Translations under genes and position numbers: made by a program | Assembly (NCBI RefSeq): GCF_040560245.1 | Contig: NZ_JAKMWP010000002.1 | Source of the DNA: Morganella sibonii | GTDB taxonomy: Bacteria; Pseudomonadota; Gammaproteobacteria; Enterobacterales; Enterobacteriaceae | Strand: one strand, 5' to 3' | DNA: 64,000 bases | The notes under the pieces: model-generated | Databases searched by the model: none | What the model saw: only the letters and a program-made list of their open reading frames with translations | Told to the model about the DNA's origin: nothing | Part shown: piece after piece, positions 1 through 8,112 of the stretch | How the letters are laid out: the number at the start of each line of letters is the position of its first letter | How positions within the stretch are numbered: the stretch's first letter is position 1

Positions 1-586
1 TCAGGAACAGCGTGATAAACGGCAGCGCCAGCATTAATCCGTTGAGAAAGATATGGTTAGCGGATTGTACCAGCATGCGGAACCCCTCGCGGTTGAGCGG
101 GGTGACCTGTACCGGTATGAGGTCAAACGAACTTATCACGATGTGGATCAGCCACAGATGCCCGTCAAACGCAAGAAACAGCAGCAGGGTGATAAGGTTG
201 AGTATCCGCGCCAGAATCGGCATGTTCGGTCCGCCGCTCGGGTCGAAAAAGGTGGCGAAAGATAAGCCCATCTGAAGACCGATCACTTCCCCGGCGTGAC
301 GGACGGCGGCAAACGCCATCTGCATGGTCAGTCCCATTGCCACACCGATAACCACCTGCTGTAAAATCACCCATAAACCGGGAGCGGAAAACAGCGGGAT
401 ATTCACCACCGGTAATTGCGGGGAGACAATCAGGACAGTAAAGAACGCCAGCATCACCCGCACTTTACTGATCGATTGTTTTTCATTGAAAAACGGTGCC
501 GTTCCCAGCAGTGCCAGTACCCGGATAAACGGGTAAAATCCCTGACTGAGCCACAGCGTCAGTGTTTCACTGGTGATACTTAACAT
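1..586 (-). CDS. fliR: Flagellar export gate protein FliR (C-terminus off window)
   Basis: FliR is an inner-membrane component of the FliPQR export gate of the flagellar type III secretion system, in the basal body. The reading frame starts at ATG 586 (MLSITSETLTLWLSQ) and stays open to the window edge, giving about 195 of the usual 260 or so residues. It is strongly hydrophobic, with several membrane segments and a FliR-like stretch (GLQMGLSFATFFDPSGG) near residue 110. It follows fliQ by three bases, the last position of the fliLMNOPQR operon. The C-terminal part is outside the window, so intactness cannot be judged. Confidence 0.95.
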   Translation of the reverse strand, partial: MLSITSETLTLWLSQGFYPFIRVLALLGTAPFFNEKQSISKVRVMLAFFTVLIVSPQLPVVNIPLFSAPGLWVILQQVVIGVAMGLTMQMAFAAVRHAGEVIGLQMGLSFATFFDPSGGPNMPILARILNLITLLLFLAFDGHLWLIHIVISSFDLIPVQVTPLNREGFRMLVQSANHIFLNGLMLALPFITLFL

Positions 587-589
587 AGG

Positions 590-859
590 TCAGCCGATAA
601 TAAACGGCAGATTGGTTAACAATGTGCGCATGTAGTCAGTAAGCAGATTAAGCATCCACGGACCGGCAATCACAATCACACTGATAACAGACAGAATTTT
701 CGGAATGAATGACAGGGTCATTTCATTCACCTGTGTGGCTGCCTGTAACAGGCTTATCAGCAGACCGGCGGCCAGTGCGGCCAGCAGCAGCGGAGCCGCC
801 AGCATCAGGGCAATTTTCATGGCTTCGGTGCCCATCGCCATTACGGATTCCGGTGTCAT
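590..859 (-). CDS. fliQ: Flagellar export gate protein FliQ
   Basis: FliQ is a small inner-membrane protein of 89 residues, the normal family length. It forms part of the FliPQR gate through which flagellar rod, hook and filament subunits are exported. Two hydrophobic hairpin segments are visible (about residues 14-40 and 50-75), with the typical start MTPESVMAMGTEAMK. An AGGAGA ribosome-binding sequence lies about six bases upstream of the ATG. It sits between fliP and fliR, and the gene order and spacing match the enterobacterial operon. Confidence 0.96.
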   Translation of the reverse strand: MTPESVMAMGTEAMKIALMLAAPLLLAALAAGLLISLLQAATQVNEMTLSFIPKILSVISVIVIAGPWMLNLLTDYMRTLLTNLPFIIG

Positions 860-905
860 ACTCTCTCCTGACTCATATTATCTCCTGACTCATACTCTTT
901 CACGA

Positions 906-1646
906 CTAAAAAAAGCTTTGTGATAACGAACCGAGCAGTAACTGCCAGCCATCCACCAGCACAAAAAGCATCAGCTTAAAGGGCAGGGAAACCGTGGCGG
1001 GCGGTACCATCATCATCCCGAGCGCCATCAGTACACTGGCCACCACGAGGTCAATAATCAGGAACGGAATAAACAGGGTAAAACCAATCTGAAAGGCAGT
1101 TTTCAGTTCACTGGTAATAAAGGCCGGGATCAGGATGCGCATCGGCACATCTTTGGCTTCCTGAATCTCACCGGTTTTGGCGATACGGGCGAACAGCGCC
1201 AGGTCGTTTTCGCGCGTCTGGCCGAGCATAAAGGTGCGCAGTGGTGCAGTGCCCCGGTCCAGCGCCGTTTCCAGACTGATTTTATCTTCACTGAACGGAC
1301 GGTAAGCATCTTCGTAGACTTTATCGAAGACCGGCGACATCACAAAAAAGGTCAGGAACAGCGCCAGACCCAGCAGAACCTGGTTGGGTGGCGCGGAGGG
1401 CGTTCCCAGGGCGTTGCGTAATAATCCCAGCACGATAATGATGCGGGTAAAACTGGTTGTCATCAGCAGCAGGGCAGGAATAAAACCCAGCAGTGTCAGA
1501 AACAGCAGGGTCTGAACCGGCAGAGACCAGCTCTGGCCGCCGTCCGGCAGCACATGGCTGACGATACCCGGCAATGAAGCGTGAGCCTGCGGAACCAGCA
1601 GAAACAGGGCGAGAGCGGGAATGGCGCGTTTGAGCAATGACATCAT
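906..1646 (-). CDS. fliP: Flagellar export gate protein FliP
   Basis: FliP (246 residues, usual length) builds the core of the FliPQR export gate in the inner membrane. The N-terminus has a cleavable signal peptide (MMSLLKRAIPALALFLLVPQAHA), as known for FliP. Several membrane segments follow, including the conserved C-terminal stretch with VLMALGMMMVPP, known in FliP/SctR proteins. It starts nine bases after the fliO stop, and a 46-bp gap precedes fliQ. Two adjacent ATG codons (1646 and 1643) make the exact start uncertain by one residue. Confidence 0.97.
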   Translation of the reverse strand: MMSLLKRAIPALALFLLVPQAHASLPGIVSHVLPDGGQSWSLPVQTLLFLTLLGFIPALLLMTTSFTRIIIVLGLLRNALGTPSAPPNQVLLGLALFLTFFVMSPVFDKVYEDAYRPFSEDKISLETALDRGTAPLRTFMLGQTRENDLALFARIAKTGEIQEAKDVPMRILIPAFITSELKTAFQIGFTLFIPFLIIDLVVASVLMALGMMMVPPATVSLPFKLMLFVLVDGWQLLLGSLSQSFF

Positions 1647-1654
1647 GAAAAATC

Positions 1655-2122
1655 TCAGCGTGGTTCGTCAGCCGGTGCCGCATTTTTACCGGCGGCACGT
1701 TTGGTTTTCAGCAGCGCCTGAAAGGCGGAAGGGGCATCGGACACCGCAGCCGGGTCGGCCGGGCAGCGGTGCAGCAGATTAACCGACTGCGCGGTAACAC
1801 CCAGTACCAGCCACTCTCCCTGAATTTCCGCCACCACCAGGCGCTCTTTATTACCCAGAGAGCAGGTGCTTCTGACTGTCAGCAGCGGGTTTTTCCCGGC
1901 CAGTTTCGCCGTAAAACCGAATTTACGGATAAACCAGGTCAGACCGAGGATCAGCAGGATAATGCCGCTGAGGGCACCGGACACCTGAACCAGGCTGTCC
2001 GTGCTGTTAATCGCCTGAGAACCAACGGCAGGCGGCGTCAGGGAAACAGAAGAAAAAACGGCACTGTCTGCCGTTTTCTCTGCGGCCGGTAAAACGGGTT
2101 TTCCGGAAGCGGTCGGTGTCAT
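1655..2122 (-). CDS. fliO: Flagellar biosynthetic protein FliO
   Basis: FliO is a bitopic inner-membrane protein that helps assemble and stabilise FliP oligomers in the export apparatus. The 155-residue product has a poorly conserved N-terminal tail and one membrane segment near residues 48-66. A cytoplasmic FliO domain follows, with CSLGNKERLVVAEIQGEWLVLGVTAQSVNLLH. FliO proteins vary in length, and this one is longer than the E. coli form. The ATG lies one base after the fliN stop, which argues for translational coupling. Confidence 0.93.
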   Translation of the reverse strand: MTPTASGKPVLPAAEKTADSAVFSSVSLTPPAVGSQAINSTDSLVQVSGALSGIILLILGLTWFIRKFGFTAKLAGKNPLLTVRSTCSLGNKERLVVAEIQGEWLVLGVTAQSVNLLHRCPADPAAVSDAPSAFQALLKTKRAAGKNAAPADEPR

Positions 2123-2123
2123 A

Positions 2124-2534
2124 TCAGCGGCTCAGACGGCGCATACGTTCTGACGGGGTGATAATATCGGTGATACGGATACCGTAATTATCGGAAACCA
2201 CCACCACTTCACCCTGGGCAATCAGATAGCCGTTGATCAGAATATCCAGCGGCTCACCGGCCAGCCCGTCCAGTGCCACCACAGAGCCCTGGGATAAACT
2301 CAGCAGCTTCTTGATGGTCATTTTTGTCCGGCCCAGTTCAACAGAGAGACGGACAGGGATATCCATAATCAGATTGATATCAGACAGCTGATTCAGCGGA
2401 TTCTGGCTGTCGAGATTATCAAACGCCTGGCTGCTCCCGGTTTCTGCTTTTTTTTGTTGTTCCATTGCCTCTGCCCACAGAGACTCGCCATCGTGTTCCG
2501 GGTTCATATCAGGAGTGTTGTTCGCCTCACTCAT
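2124..2534 (-). CDS. fliN: Flagellar motor switch protein FliN
   Basis: FliN is a C-ring protein that binds FliM and FliH, and so contributes to rotation switching and docking of the export ATPase complex. It has 136 residues, close to the E. coli length. The SpoA/FliN domain occupies the C-terminal half (IPVRLSVELGRTKMTIKKLL ... PLDILINGYLIAQGEVVVV). The start overlaps the fliM stop by eight bases, as is common in this operon. Confidence 0.97.
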   Translation of the reverse strand: MSEANNTPDMNPEHDGESLWAEAMEQQKKAETGSSQAFDNLDSQNPLNQLSDINLIMDIPVRLSVELGRTKMTIKKLLSLSQGSVVALDGLAGEPLDILINGYLIAQGEVVVVSDNYGIRITDIITPSERMRRLSR

Positions 2535-3540
2535 TGGTTTTTTCCTCGTCCAGAGTGTTTAATACAGGATTAATCAAATGTTCCACACGCAACGCATACT
2601 GCCCGTCCCGGGTGCCATACTGGCTGGTCAGGACAGGTACGCCATCCACACTGACGATCAGGCGATCCGGTTTCTCCACCGGGATCACATCCCCTTTTTG
2701 CAGTTGCAGTAATTTTGAAATCCGCAACGGGATTTCAGCAAAGTTCGCCACCAGCTCCAGCTCGGAATGTTTCACCTGAGTGACCAGGCTGGAGACCCAG
2801 GCTTCATTTTCCTGATGACCGTGCTCCATCGGCGGATTAATCAGCCGCTCACGGATAGGTTCAATCATTGCTATCGGAATACAGATACTCAGTTCACCCA
2901 CGGTATTTCCGATCTCCACCAGGAAAGAGGTGGTGACCACGATATCGTTGGGGGAGGTGGTGATATTGGTGAATTTCACCTGCATTTCAGAACGCACATA
3001 TTCCACATCCAGTTCAGCAATCGGCTTCCAGGCATCGCGGTAGGCATTCAGTGCCAGCTTCAGCATGCGGTGGATAATACGCTGTTCTGTATTGGTGAAT
3101 TCTTTGCCTTCAGAACGGACCGTGAAACGGCCGTCACCGCCGAACAGGTTATCCACGGCGATATAGACCAGTGCCGGTTCAAAGGTGAACAGCGCCGTTC
3201 CGCGCAGCGGCGGCATATGCACCAGGTTCAGGTTGGTCGGCACCGGCAGGTTGCGGGCAAATTCATGATAAGGTTCAATTTTGATACCACCGACGGTGAT
3301 ATCAGGGCTGCGGCGCAGCATATTGAACAATCCCATCCGGAACTGACGGGCAAAGCGCTCGTTAATAATTTCCAGGGATTGCATACGCTCGCGGATCACG
3401 CGGCGCTGGGTATTCGGGTCATAAGGGCGGACTTTGTCCTTACCCTTATTCTGTGCTGTATCGGCAGGCTGCGGCTCTGATGGCGAGTCACCATTGAGCA
3501 GCGCGTCTATCTCTGCCTGAGATAAAATATTATCGCTCAT
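2527..3540 (-). CDS. fliM: Flagellar motor switch protein FliM
   Basis: FliM (337 residues) is the C-ring switch protein that binds phosphorylated CheY and sets the direction of motor rotation. The N-terminal CheY-binding peptide is present (MSDNILSQAEIDALLNG). A middle CheC-like domain follows, and a C-terminal SpoA domain (about residues 255-325) matches FliN. The start is five bases after the fliL stop. No missing motif was noticed. Confidence 0.97.
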   Translation of the reverse strand: MSDNILSQAEIDALLNGDSPSEPQPADTAQNKGKDKVRPYDPNTQRRVIRERMQSLEIINERFARQFRMGLFNMLRRSPDITVGGIKIEPYHEFARNLPVPTNLNLVHMPPLRGTALFTFEPALVYIAVDNLFGGDGRFTVRSEGKEFTNTEQRIIHRMLKLALNAYRDAWKPIAELDVEYVRSEMQVKFTNITTSPNDIVVTTSFLVEIGNTVGELSICIPIAMIEPIRERLINPPMEHGHQENEAWVSSLVTQVKHSELELVANFAEIPLRISKLLQLQKGDVIPVEKPDRLIVSVDGVPVLTSQYGTRDGQYALRVEHLINPVLNTLDEEKTNE

Positions 3541-3545
3541 CAGTT

Positions 3546-4031
3546 TTACCGGAGAATAAAGGTGGTGAATAACACATCCGAAATTTCCTGATCCGGCTGT
3601 CCCTGTACCAATGTCGGGGCTAAGGTGGTTTTAACTGCCGTCATCAGCCGGAGTTTGCCGTCGTGGGTGCCGAGAACCTGGGGTGATTGCTGAGAGAGCA
3701 GCAGTAACAGGCGGCTGCGGACTTCCGGCAGGTATTCATGAAGCTGTTTGCGGGAACGCTCGTTGGCCAGGCGCAGTGTCATATCAATATACAGCACACG
3801 ATCACGGCCGTTATCCGCACCGGGAAGGTTCACGGTAAACGGTTCAATGCCCATAAAGATAGGCTCAGGCATATTGGCCCGTTTTTCGTCTGCGGTACCG
3901 GCTGTGGTGCTGTCCTGCTGAGAAGACCACCAGCTGTAACCCCCGAAACCTGCTCCTGCGAGGGCAATCAGGGCGAAAATAACCAGTAACCCGGTATTGG
4001 AACCTTTTGAGGCATTGCGTGAAGACGACAT
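3546..4031 (-). CDS. fliL: Flagellar basal body protein FliL
   Basis: FliL is a single-pass inner-membrane protein that surrounds the stator units and supports torque, especially under load. The start is set at ATG 4031 (MSSSRNASKGSNTG), giving 161 residues. An upstream TTG (4061) also keeps the frame open, but it has no good ribosome site, whereas AGGAAT precedes the ATG. A membrane segment spans about residues 14-34, followed by the periplasmic FliL domain. It is the first gene of fliLMNOPQR. The 163 bp before it hold the fliK terminator and unusual inverted repeats. Confidence 0.95.
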   Translation of the reverse strand: MSSSRNASKGSNTGLLVIFALIALAGAGFGGYSWWSSQQDSTTAGTADEKRANMPEPIFMGIEPFTVNLPGADNGRDRVLYIDMTLRLANERSRKQLHEYLPEVRSRLLLLLSQQSPQVLGTHDGKLRLMTAVKTTLAPTLVQGQPDQEISDVLFTTFILR

Positions 4032-4087
4032 GTTAACTGAATTCCTATTTCTTGATAGCAAAACCCGTCAGGGGTTTCATACTCTGT

Positions 4088-4170
4088 AAGCACGTCCATT
4101 ATGGCGTGCTTCTGAAGGACTAAAGGGGGGAAAAACGAAGCAAAAAGGCGGTAACTCGGGGCTTTAGTCC
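4088..4170 (-). promoter_or_regulatory. Inverted repeats in the fliK-fliL gap (possible fliL leader)
   Basis: Two further inverted repeats lie downstream of the fliK terminator. A 7-bp stem AAGCACG/CGTGCTT (4088-4094 with 4105-4111) has no T-tract. A nine-base element at 4117-4125 (ggactaaag) is the exact complement of 4162-4170 (ctttagtcc), which is inside the loop of the terminator. The second pairing could compete with the terminator. Any regulatory role is inference. Confidence 0.4.
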
Positions 4171-4180
4171 CTGTACCGCC
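4142..4180 (-). terminator. Rho-independent terminator after fliK
   Basis: Read on the minus strand, GGCGGTA (4180-4174) pairs with TACCGCC (4153-4147), with extra ggg/ccc pairing inside, followed by five T (4146-4142). It lies 14 bases after the fliK stop and separates fliFGHIJK from fliLMNOPQR. Confidence 0.75.
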
Positions 4181-4194
4181 GTTATGCACAGAAA

Positions 4195-5559
4195 TCAGGC
4201 GAAGGTATCGATCCCGCCGCGGGCGCGGGCATCATGAAGTGCCGCAGGACGGGAAATGGTATCTGTACTGATATTCACACCACTGATACCACCGGCAGAT
4301 ATCACGGCATCAGCACTGTTACTGCTGTGACGATCGTCACCACCGCTTTGCTGATCACCGTGATATTCCTGTCCGACGGAACTTTGTGCCAGGTGAATAC
4401 CGCTCTCCTGAAGAGCGTTACGCAGAACCGGCATCATGGATTCCATAGCAGCCCGGACGTGGCTGTGCGGAGAAACAAAGTGCATGACCGCCTGATTATC
4501 CTCAATTTTAAGATGGATATTCAGTGAACCCAGTTCTTCCGGATGCAGACGCAACTGTGCCTGCTGCAATCCCTGACGGGAGAAATAGAGCATATTCTGG
4601 CTGACCTGCTGCTGCCATAACTCACTGCCGAGTTGCGCGGTCAGCTGCATAGCGGGCTGAGCCACCGGGGCATTTGTCTGAGCTGCGGTGCTTTGTGCCG
4701 CTGTTGGCATCAGTGCCGGGCTCTGCACGGCAGTATGACTGCCCGGCGCGGCTACCGTCTGAAAGGCGCTGCTTTCTGTTTTGATGCTGAATGCGCTTTT
4801 GCTGTTATCGGCACTGTTATCAGCAGCGGAAGCCAGAGATAACGGTACGGAGGTATCCGCGGATTTCTTATTCAGCGGCAGGAAATCATCCGGCAGGGCT
4901 TTCTGATCCGGTTTTTGGGCATCGGTCAGTGAAAAACGCGGCTGATCCACGCGTGGTTTGGATTTGTCATCAACAAACAGGGTGCGGGAATCATTATTTT
5001 CATCCGTGAGCAGGGGCTTATCACTGGTCTTGGTCAGCACCTCTTCGGGCAGATCTGTGGTTTTTGCGCTGTTTTTTCCGCTGTCATCAATATGCAGCTT
5101 TGTATCAGTTGCTGCTTTATCCGCAGTGCGGCTTTCGCGTCCGGTCAGCCGTTCTTTCAGCAGCGCAAGCAGGGCACTGTCCGCTTCACCTTCTGTCTGC
5201 GGTAATGCAGGTGCATCATCCCCGGTGGTCAGCAGTTTTGCATCCAGCACCGGTGAGGCCGTATATCCGGCAAGGCGGCGGGAGAAATTCAGCTGTGCCA
5301 TCGTGTCCGCACCGGTCTGTTTTTCCTGCGCAGCGGCCGTTTTACTGTCAGCGGTCTGTTTATGCGCGGCAGTATCGTTGCGGGTCTGTTTTACTGCATG
5401 TACTGCCTGTGCCGGTTTTTCCGAGCGCGGCTGTTGTGCATCCATCACTGCCTGAAACGGCAGGGCGGTTGCCTGTGCATCTTCCGCACGCGGTGATTCC
5501 TGTTTATTCAGTGCATTGTCAGCGGAGCTGACGGCTTTGGTACCGGCGTTGACATCCAT
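4195..5559 (-). CDS. fliK: Flagellar hook-length control protein FliK
   Basis: FliK is the secreted molecular ruler that measures the hook and switches export specificity from hook to filament subunits. The chosen start is ATG 5559, which overlaps the fliJ stop (TAATG) and has GGAGAA seven bases upstream. It gives 454 residues; an ATG at 5574 lacks such a site. The N-terminal two thirds are low-complexity, rich in Ala, Ser, Asp and Lys. The C-terminal FliK domain is recognisable (QLRLHPEELGSLNIHLKIED). It is longer than the roughly 375-residue E. coli protein, but length in this family is variable. Confidence 0.93.
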   Translation of the reverse strand: MDVNAGTKAVSSADNALNKQESPRAEDAQATALPFQAVMDAQQPRSEKPAQAVHAVKQTRNDTAAHKQTADSKTAAAQEKQTGADTMAQLNFSRRLAGYTASPVLDAKLLTTGDDAPALPQTEGEADSALLALLKERLTGRESRTADKAATDTKLHIDDSGKNSAKTTDLPEEVLTKTSDKPLLTDENNDSRTLFVDDKSKPRVDQPRFSLTDAQKPDQKALPDDFLPLNKKSADTSVPLSLASAADNSADNSKSAFSIKTESSAFQTVAAPGSHTAVQSPALMPTAAQSTAAQTNAPVAQPAMQLTAQLGSELWQQQVSQNMLYFSRQGLQQAQLRLHPEELGSLNIHLKIEDNQAVMHFVSPHSHVRAAMESMMPVLRNALQESGIHLAQSSVGQEYHGDQQSGGDDRHSSNSADAVISAGGISGVNISTDTISRPAALHDARARGGIDTFA

Positions 5560-6002
5560 TAACGGGTTCTCCATAAAGTCGCGCGCTGGGCAAATTCATC
5601 CATCTGCTTTTGCTCCAGCCGGTTTTGTCGTTGATTTTTTGCATGATCCGCACGGCGGATCAGCGTATCGAAGGCATTGACGCGCTGCTGTTTTTCCTGC
5701 CAGTGACGGTTGGCATCACTGACCCGCTGCTCCCACAATGTCAGCTGGCTCTGCTGCTGCTCAATGGTCAGTTCGAGTGTGACCAGAAACTGCTGATAGT
5801 TCTGCCATTTATCGGCAGCCATCCCGGTATACAGCGTCTGATTCAGTTTCTGCCGGTAATCTGCCTGATAATTCTCCAGCATGGTCAGCTGCTGACTCAT
5901 CTGCGTGTGTGTCTGACGAACCTGCGCCAGCACTTTAGCCGCCTCTTCGGCGGCGTCTTCGGCCAGATTTAACAGTGTGGTGAGTGCATGCGTATTTGAC
6001 AT
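5559..6002 (-). CDS. fliJ: Flagellar export chaperone FliJ
   Basis: FliJ is a cytoplasmic coiled-coil protein (147 residues, same as E. coli). It inserts into the FliI hexamer, couples it to the FlhA gate and escorts export chaperones. The sequence is almost wholly helical, with heptad-like Leu/Gln/Ala patterns and many Gln residues (TLELTIEQQQSQLTLWEQRV). It lies 11 bases after fliI and overlaps the start of fliK by one base. Confidence 0.94.
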   Translation of the reverse strand: MSNTHALTTLLNLAEDAAEEAAKVLAQVRQTHTQMSQQLTMLENYQADYRQKLNQTLYTGMAADKWQNYQQFLVTLELTIEQQQSQLTLWEQRVSDANRHWQEKQQRVNAFDTLIRRADHAKNQRQNRLEQKQMDEFAQRATLWRTR

Positions 6003-6013
6003 TGACGACCTCG

Positions 6014-7378
6014 TTATGCGTCCGGTATCACCTGACTGAGCTGCTCACAGGCGGCCGGGTAATCACAGCGCTCATCGATATCCTGTTGCAGAAACTTCGC
6101 CATATACGGGAACAGCTGAATGGCCTCATCCAGCATCGGATCACTGCCTGCCGCGTAAGCACCGACATTAATCAGGTCGCGGTTGCGCTGGTAAGCCGAG
6201 GTCAGTTGTTTAAAGCGCTGAATTTTCCGGTAATGACTTTTCTCAATCAGCTCGGTCATGGCACGGCTGATGGAGGCTTCAATATCGATAGCAGGGTAGT
6301 GTCCGGATTCAGCCAGGGATCGTGAAAGCACGATATGGCCATCAAGAATGGCCCGCGCGGAGTCAGCAATCGGGTCCTGCTGGTCATCCCCTTCGGTCAG
6401 AACAGTGTAAAACGCCGTCACCGAACCGCCGTTTTTGCCGTTACCTGCCCGCTCGACCAGTGCCGGTAATTTTGCGAACACGGACGGAGGATAGCCTTTT
6501 GTGGCAGGCGGTTCTCCGATGGCGAGCGCAATTTCACGCTGTGCCATGCTGTAACGGGTCAGTGAATCCATAATTAACAGCACGTTGCGACCCATATCAC
6601 GATAATATTCCGCGATCCGCGTGGCATAAGACGCCCCCTGCATCCGCAGCAGCGGGGAAACGTCCGCCGGGGCTGCGACCACCACGGCACGCTTTAATCC
6701 GTCCGCGCCGAGGATATTTTCAATAAAATCTTTAACTTCACGGCCACGCTCACCAATCAGACCGACCACAATAATGTCGGCCTGTGTGAAACGTGCCATC
6801 ATGCCGAGCAGCACACTTTTCCCGACACCGGAACCGGCAAACAGTCCCATCCGCTGACCGCGCCCGACGGTCAGCAGGGCGTTGATAGCACGGACACCGA
6901 CATCCAGCACATCCTTAATCGGTGAACGTTCCAGCGGATTAATCGGCGGCGTGGTAAGCGGAGCGCGGATTTTGGCGTCGAGCGGCCCTTTGCCGTCCAG
7001 CGGGTTGCCGGAGGCATCCAGAATTCGGCCAAGAAGCTCATCACCCAGCGGCAGCTGACGGCTGGTCTGCCCGCCGCTTCCGGTGGATTGTGCATAGACA
7101 CGCGCACCCGGCGCGATACCGTCCAGTTCAGCCAGCGGCATCAGCAGCATACGCGGTCCGTTAAAACCGACGACTTCGCAGATGACTTCTTCGGTATTTC
7201 CGTTGATCACACGCTCGATAAAGCAGGTGGCACCGAGCGGCATTTTAATGCCCTCGGCTTCCATCACCAGCCCGGTAATCTTGGTCAGACGCCCGTAATG
7301 GCGGGTCATCGCCACACCGGACATCCGTGATTCAAAGCCTTCCAGCGCGCCTATCCAGCGGCCAATCCGCGCGGTCAT
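6014..7378 (-). CDS. fliI: Flagellum-specific ATPase FliI
   Basis: FliI is the hexameric ATPase that energises unfolding and entry of export substrates into the flagellar type III apparatus. The start is ATG 7378, overlapping the fliH stop (ATGA) with GGAGA eight bases upstream. It gives 454 residues; a GTG at 7408 is less likely. Walker A (GLFAGSGVGKS) is near residue 185, Walker B (NVLLIMDSLTRYS) follows about 85 residues later, and the GERGREVKDF signature of F1-type ATPases lies between. It works with FliH and FliJ, encoded on either side. Confidence 0.98.
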   Translation of the reverse strand: MTARIGRWIGALEGFESRMSGVAMTRHYGRLTKITGLVMEAEGIKMPLGATCFIERVINGNTEEVICEVVGFNGPRMLLMPLAELDGIAPGARVYAQSTGSGGQTSRQLPLGDELLGRILDASGNPLDGKGPLDAKIRAPLTTPPINPLERSPIKDVLDVGVRAINALLTVGRGQRMGLFAGSGVGKSVLLGMMARFTQADIIVVGLIGERGREVKDFIENILGADGLKRAVVVAAPADVSPLLRMQGASYATRIAEYYRDMGRNVLLIMDSLTRYSMAQREIALAIGEPPATKGYPPSVFAKLPALVERAGNGKNGGSVTAFYTVLTEGDDQQDPIADSARAILDGHIVLSRSLAESGHYPAIDIEASISRAMTELIEKSHYRKIQRFKQLTSAYQRNRDLINVGAYAAGSDPMLDEAIQLFPYMAKFLQQDIDERCDYPAACEQLSQVIPDA

Positions 7379-8112
7379 GATAATGTCTCCGGCGCGTATA
7401 ACCGGCACAGCTCCTGCCAGCGGGTGGCGACACTCATATCAATTTCACCGTCATCCGCCACCACACGGCATCCGCCCGCATGCAGTTGCGGATCAGGTAC
7501 CAGACGCCAGCCGTTCAGACTGAGCTGGGTACCGAGATGCTGCTCCAGCATCTCAATATGTACCGGGTTGACCCGCAGTTCCGGCTGACCGGCAAACAGC
7601 GGTTTCTGCTGAAGCAGGCGGCTGATCTCTTCCAGCAGCGCCGTGCCGTCACATACCGCAGGCTGACCGAGCACCTGGCGGGCGGCGGTCAGGGCAATCT
7701 GTAACAGTTTTGGTGTCACCACGCTGTCAAAGCTGTCGAGTGAGTAACTGAACTCAGATAACAGCTTCTGCCAGGCTTCAGTAACCGGCTTCTGCTCTGC
7801 CAGTACCTGCTGACGCCCCTGTTCCGCTCCTTCCTGCAAACCCTGAGCAAACCCGGCATCATAACCGGCTTTTTCTCCCTGCTCATGACCGGACTGAAAA
7901 CCGCTGCGCTGAGCTTCTTCTTTCAGGTTATCCAGCAGATTGATCTGCTCGAGCACTTCTTTCGGCTCGAGGCAGGGAACTTTGGGTTTTTCCGGCTCCG
8001 GCTCATCGGACAGGGCAGGGAGTACAGAGGAATTGAGATCCCACTGGTTCAGCTCCCGCGGCTGCCAGCGTTTCCACGGCAGACCGGCGTTTTCCTTATC
8101 AGACATAGACAT
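7375..8112 (-). CDS. fliH: Flagellar assembly protein FliH
   Basis: FliH binds the FliI ATPase as a dimer, restrains its activity and anchors it to FliN in the C ring. ATG 8112 (MSMSDKENAG) is chosen, giving 245 residues; ATG 8106 is equally possible and a TTG at 8127 is unlikely. The central part has the GxxxG-like helical repeat region characteristic of FliH (GFQSGHEQGEKAGYDAGFAQ, about residues 82-115). The C-terminal domain resembles V/F-type ATPase stator subunit E. It overlaps fliG by 14 bases and fliI by four. Confidence 0.95.
   Translation of the reverse strand: MSMSDKENAGLPWKRWQPRELNQWDLNSSVLPALSDEPEPEKPKVPCLEPKEVLEQINLLDNLKEEAQRSGFQSGHEQGEKAGYDAGFAQGLQEGAEQGRQQVLAEQKPVTEAWQKLLSEFSYSLDSFDSVVTPKLLQIALTAARQVLGQPAVCDGTALLEEISRLLQQKPLFAGQPELRVNPVHIEMLEQHLGTQLSLNGWRLVPDPQLHAGGCRVVADDGEIDMSVATRWQELCRLYAPETLS

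Noticed and set aside
4791..5531. Long plus-strand frames opposite fliK
   Set aside because: They are shadows of the low-complexity fliK coding sequence, with unnatural Ser/Arg/Cys-rich translations.
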